NCBI GenBank assembly: GCA_023386765.1
Contig: JAEWJD010000408.1
Coordinates: 1 to 6,481, forward strand
Direction: 5' to 3'
DNA length: 6,481 nucleotides
Origin: Pseudomonadota bacterium
Lineage (GTDB): Bacteria > Pseudomonadota > Gammaproteobacteria > Burkholderiales > Burkholderiaceae_B
The notes under the pieces: generated by a model
Told to the model about the DNA's origin: nothing
The model's input: only the letters and a program-made list of their open reading frames with translations
The model's database searches: none
In this document: positions 6,024-6,481 of the stretch, piece after piece
How the letters are laid out: each line of letters opens with the position of its first letter
Position numbering within the stretch: the stretch's first letter is position 1
Program-made: the position numbers and the translations under genes

Positions 6024-6479
6024 TCAGTTCATGTCGCCTTCGACCAGCACAGCCACGTCGACCACGACGTCGGCATGCAGGGCGAGCTGGATGGGGAACT
6101 CGCCAATGGTCTTGAGCTGGCCGTTGGGCAGGCGGACCTGACCCTTTTCGATCTCGGCAAAACCGGCAGCGCGCAGGCCTTCGGCGATGTCGGCATTGGT
6201 GACCGAGCCGAACAGACGACCGTCAACGCCGGCCTTCTGAGCAACCTTCAGCTGATAGCCAGCCAGGCGCTCGCCCAGAGCCTGGGCAGCAGCCAGCTTC
6301 TCGGCCTGAACTTTTTCGATTTCAGCGCGACGGGCTTCGAATTCCTTCAGCGCCGCTTCGGTGGCGCGACGGGCCTTCTTCTGGGGGATCAGGAAGTTGC
6401 GGGCGTAGCCATCACGCACACGCACGACTTCACCGAGGTTGCCCACATTAACGACTTTTTCGAGCAGGATAACTTGCAT
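6024..6479 (-). CDS. rplI: 50S ribosomal protein bL9
   Basis: The complete 151-aa product matches bL9 (149 aa in E. coli), which binds 23S rRNA near the L1 stalk base and helps maintain reading frame. The N-terminal RNA-binding domain carries the family signature in [16 protein letters not shown] and [18 protein letters not shown] (19-36). K34 stands where many bL9 proteins have Gly (IPQGKA), which I take as lineage variation. A long charged connecting helix (about 41-75) leads to the C-terminal domain with [19 protein letters not shown] (84-102) and [13 protein letters not shown] (115-127). The ATG is two bases from the window edge, so its ribosome-binding site and the expected rpsF-priB-rpsR genes lie outside. 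A strong terminator follows, separating it from the kinase-like gene and dnaB. Confidence 0.97.
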   Translation of the reverse strand: MQVILLEKVVNVGNLGEVVRVRDGYARNFLIPQKKARRATEAALKEFEARRAEIEKVQAEKLAAAQALGERLAGYQLKVAQKAGVDGRLFGSVTNADIAEGLRAAGFAEIEKGQVRLPNGQLKTIGEFPIQLALHADVVVDVAVLVEGDMN

Positions 6480-6481
6480 GA

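Overview
The window looks like core chromosome of a GC-rich betaproteobacterium, probably Burkholderiales and perhaps an Alcaligenaceae/Bordetella-like lineage. The grounds are the strong G/C bias at third codon positions, the character of the bL9, DnaB and PIN-PhoH proteins, and the closeness of rplI to dnaB. The genus is inference. I see no insertion sequence, phage gene, CRISPR array, tRNA or rRNA, and no gene-free stretch longer than about 125 bases.

Layout. The left half is on the + strand. It holds the 3' part of a PIN-PhoH ATPase gene, which starts before the window and carries a long Ala/Pro/Lys-rich N-terminal tail, followed by a strong intrinsic terminator. Next is a PdxA-family dehydrogenase, then a membrane transporter of the bile-acid:sodium symporter-like (YfeH/SLC10A7-like) family. 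The transporter gene converges on dnaB, with 25 bases between the stop codons. The right half is on the - strand. Read in its own direction it runs rplI (bL9, complete, with its upstream operon outside the window), a near-symmetric intrinsic terminator, a candidate promoter, a small kinase-like gene of the LPS-kinase/RIO-like fold, and dnaB, which overlaps the kinase-like gene by four bases (ATGA).

How the genes relate. rplI belongs to ribosome assembly, and its transcript should end at the 5976-6004 hairpin. The kinase-like gene and dnaB then form a tight bicistron, so supply of the replicative helicase is probably tied to translation of the gene before it. PdxA-like protein and transporter are adjacent, but each has its own leader and I cannot show a shared pathway. 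The PIN-PhoH gene is transcriptionally separate.

Novelty. Most of the window is ordinary housekeeping sequence, and I do not claim a new system. The best candidate for a second look is the kinase-like protein: its catalytic-loop Asp position appears to be Gly (HGG in place of HGD), and it is translationally coupled to dnaB. Lesser points are the subfamily of the PdxA homologue, the basic tail on PhoH, and two leaders that lack a Shine-Dalgarno sequence but carry short repeats.
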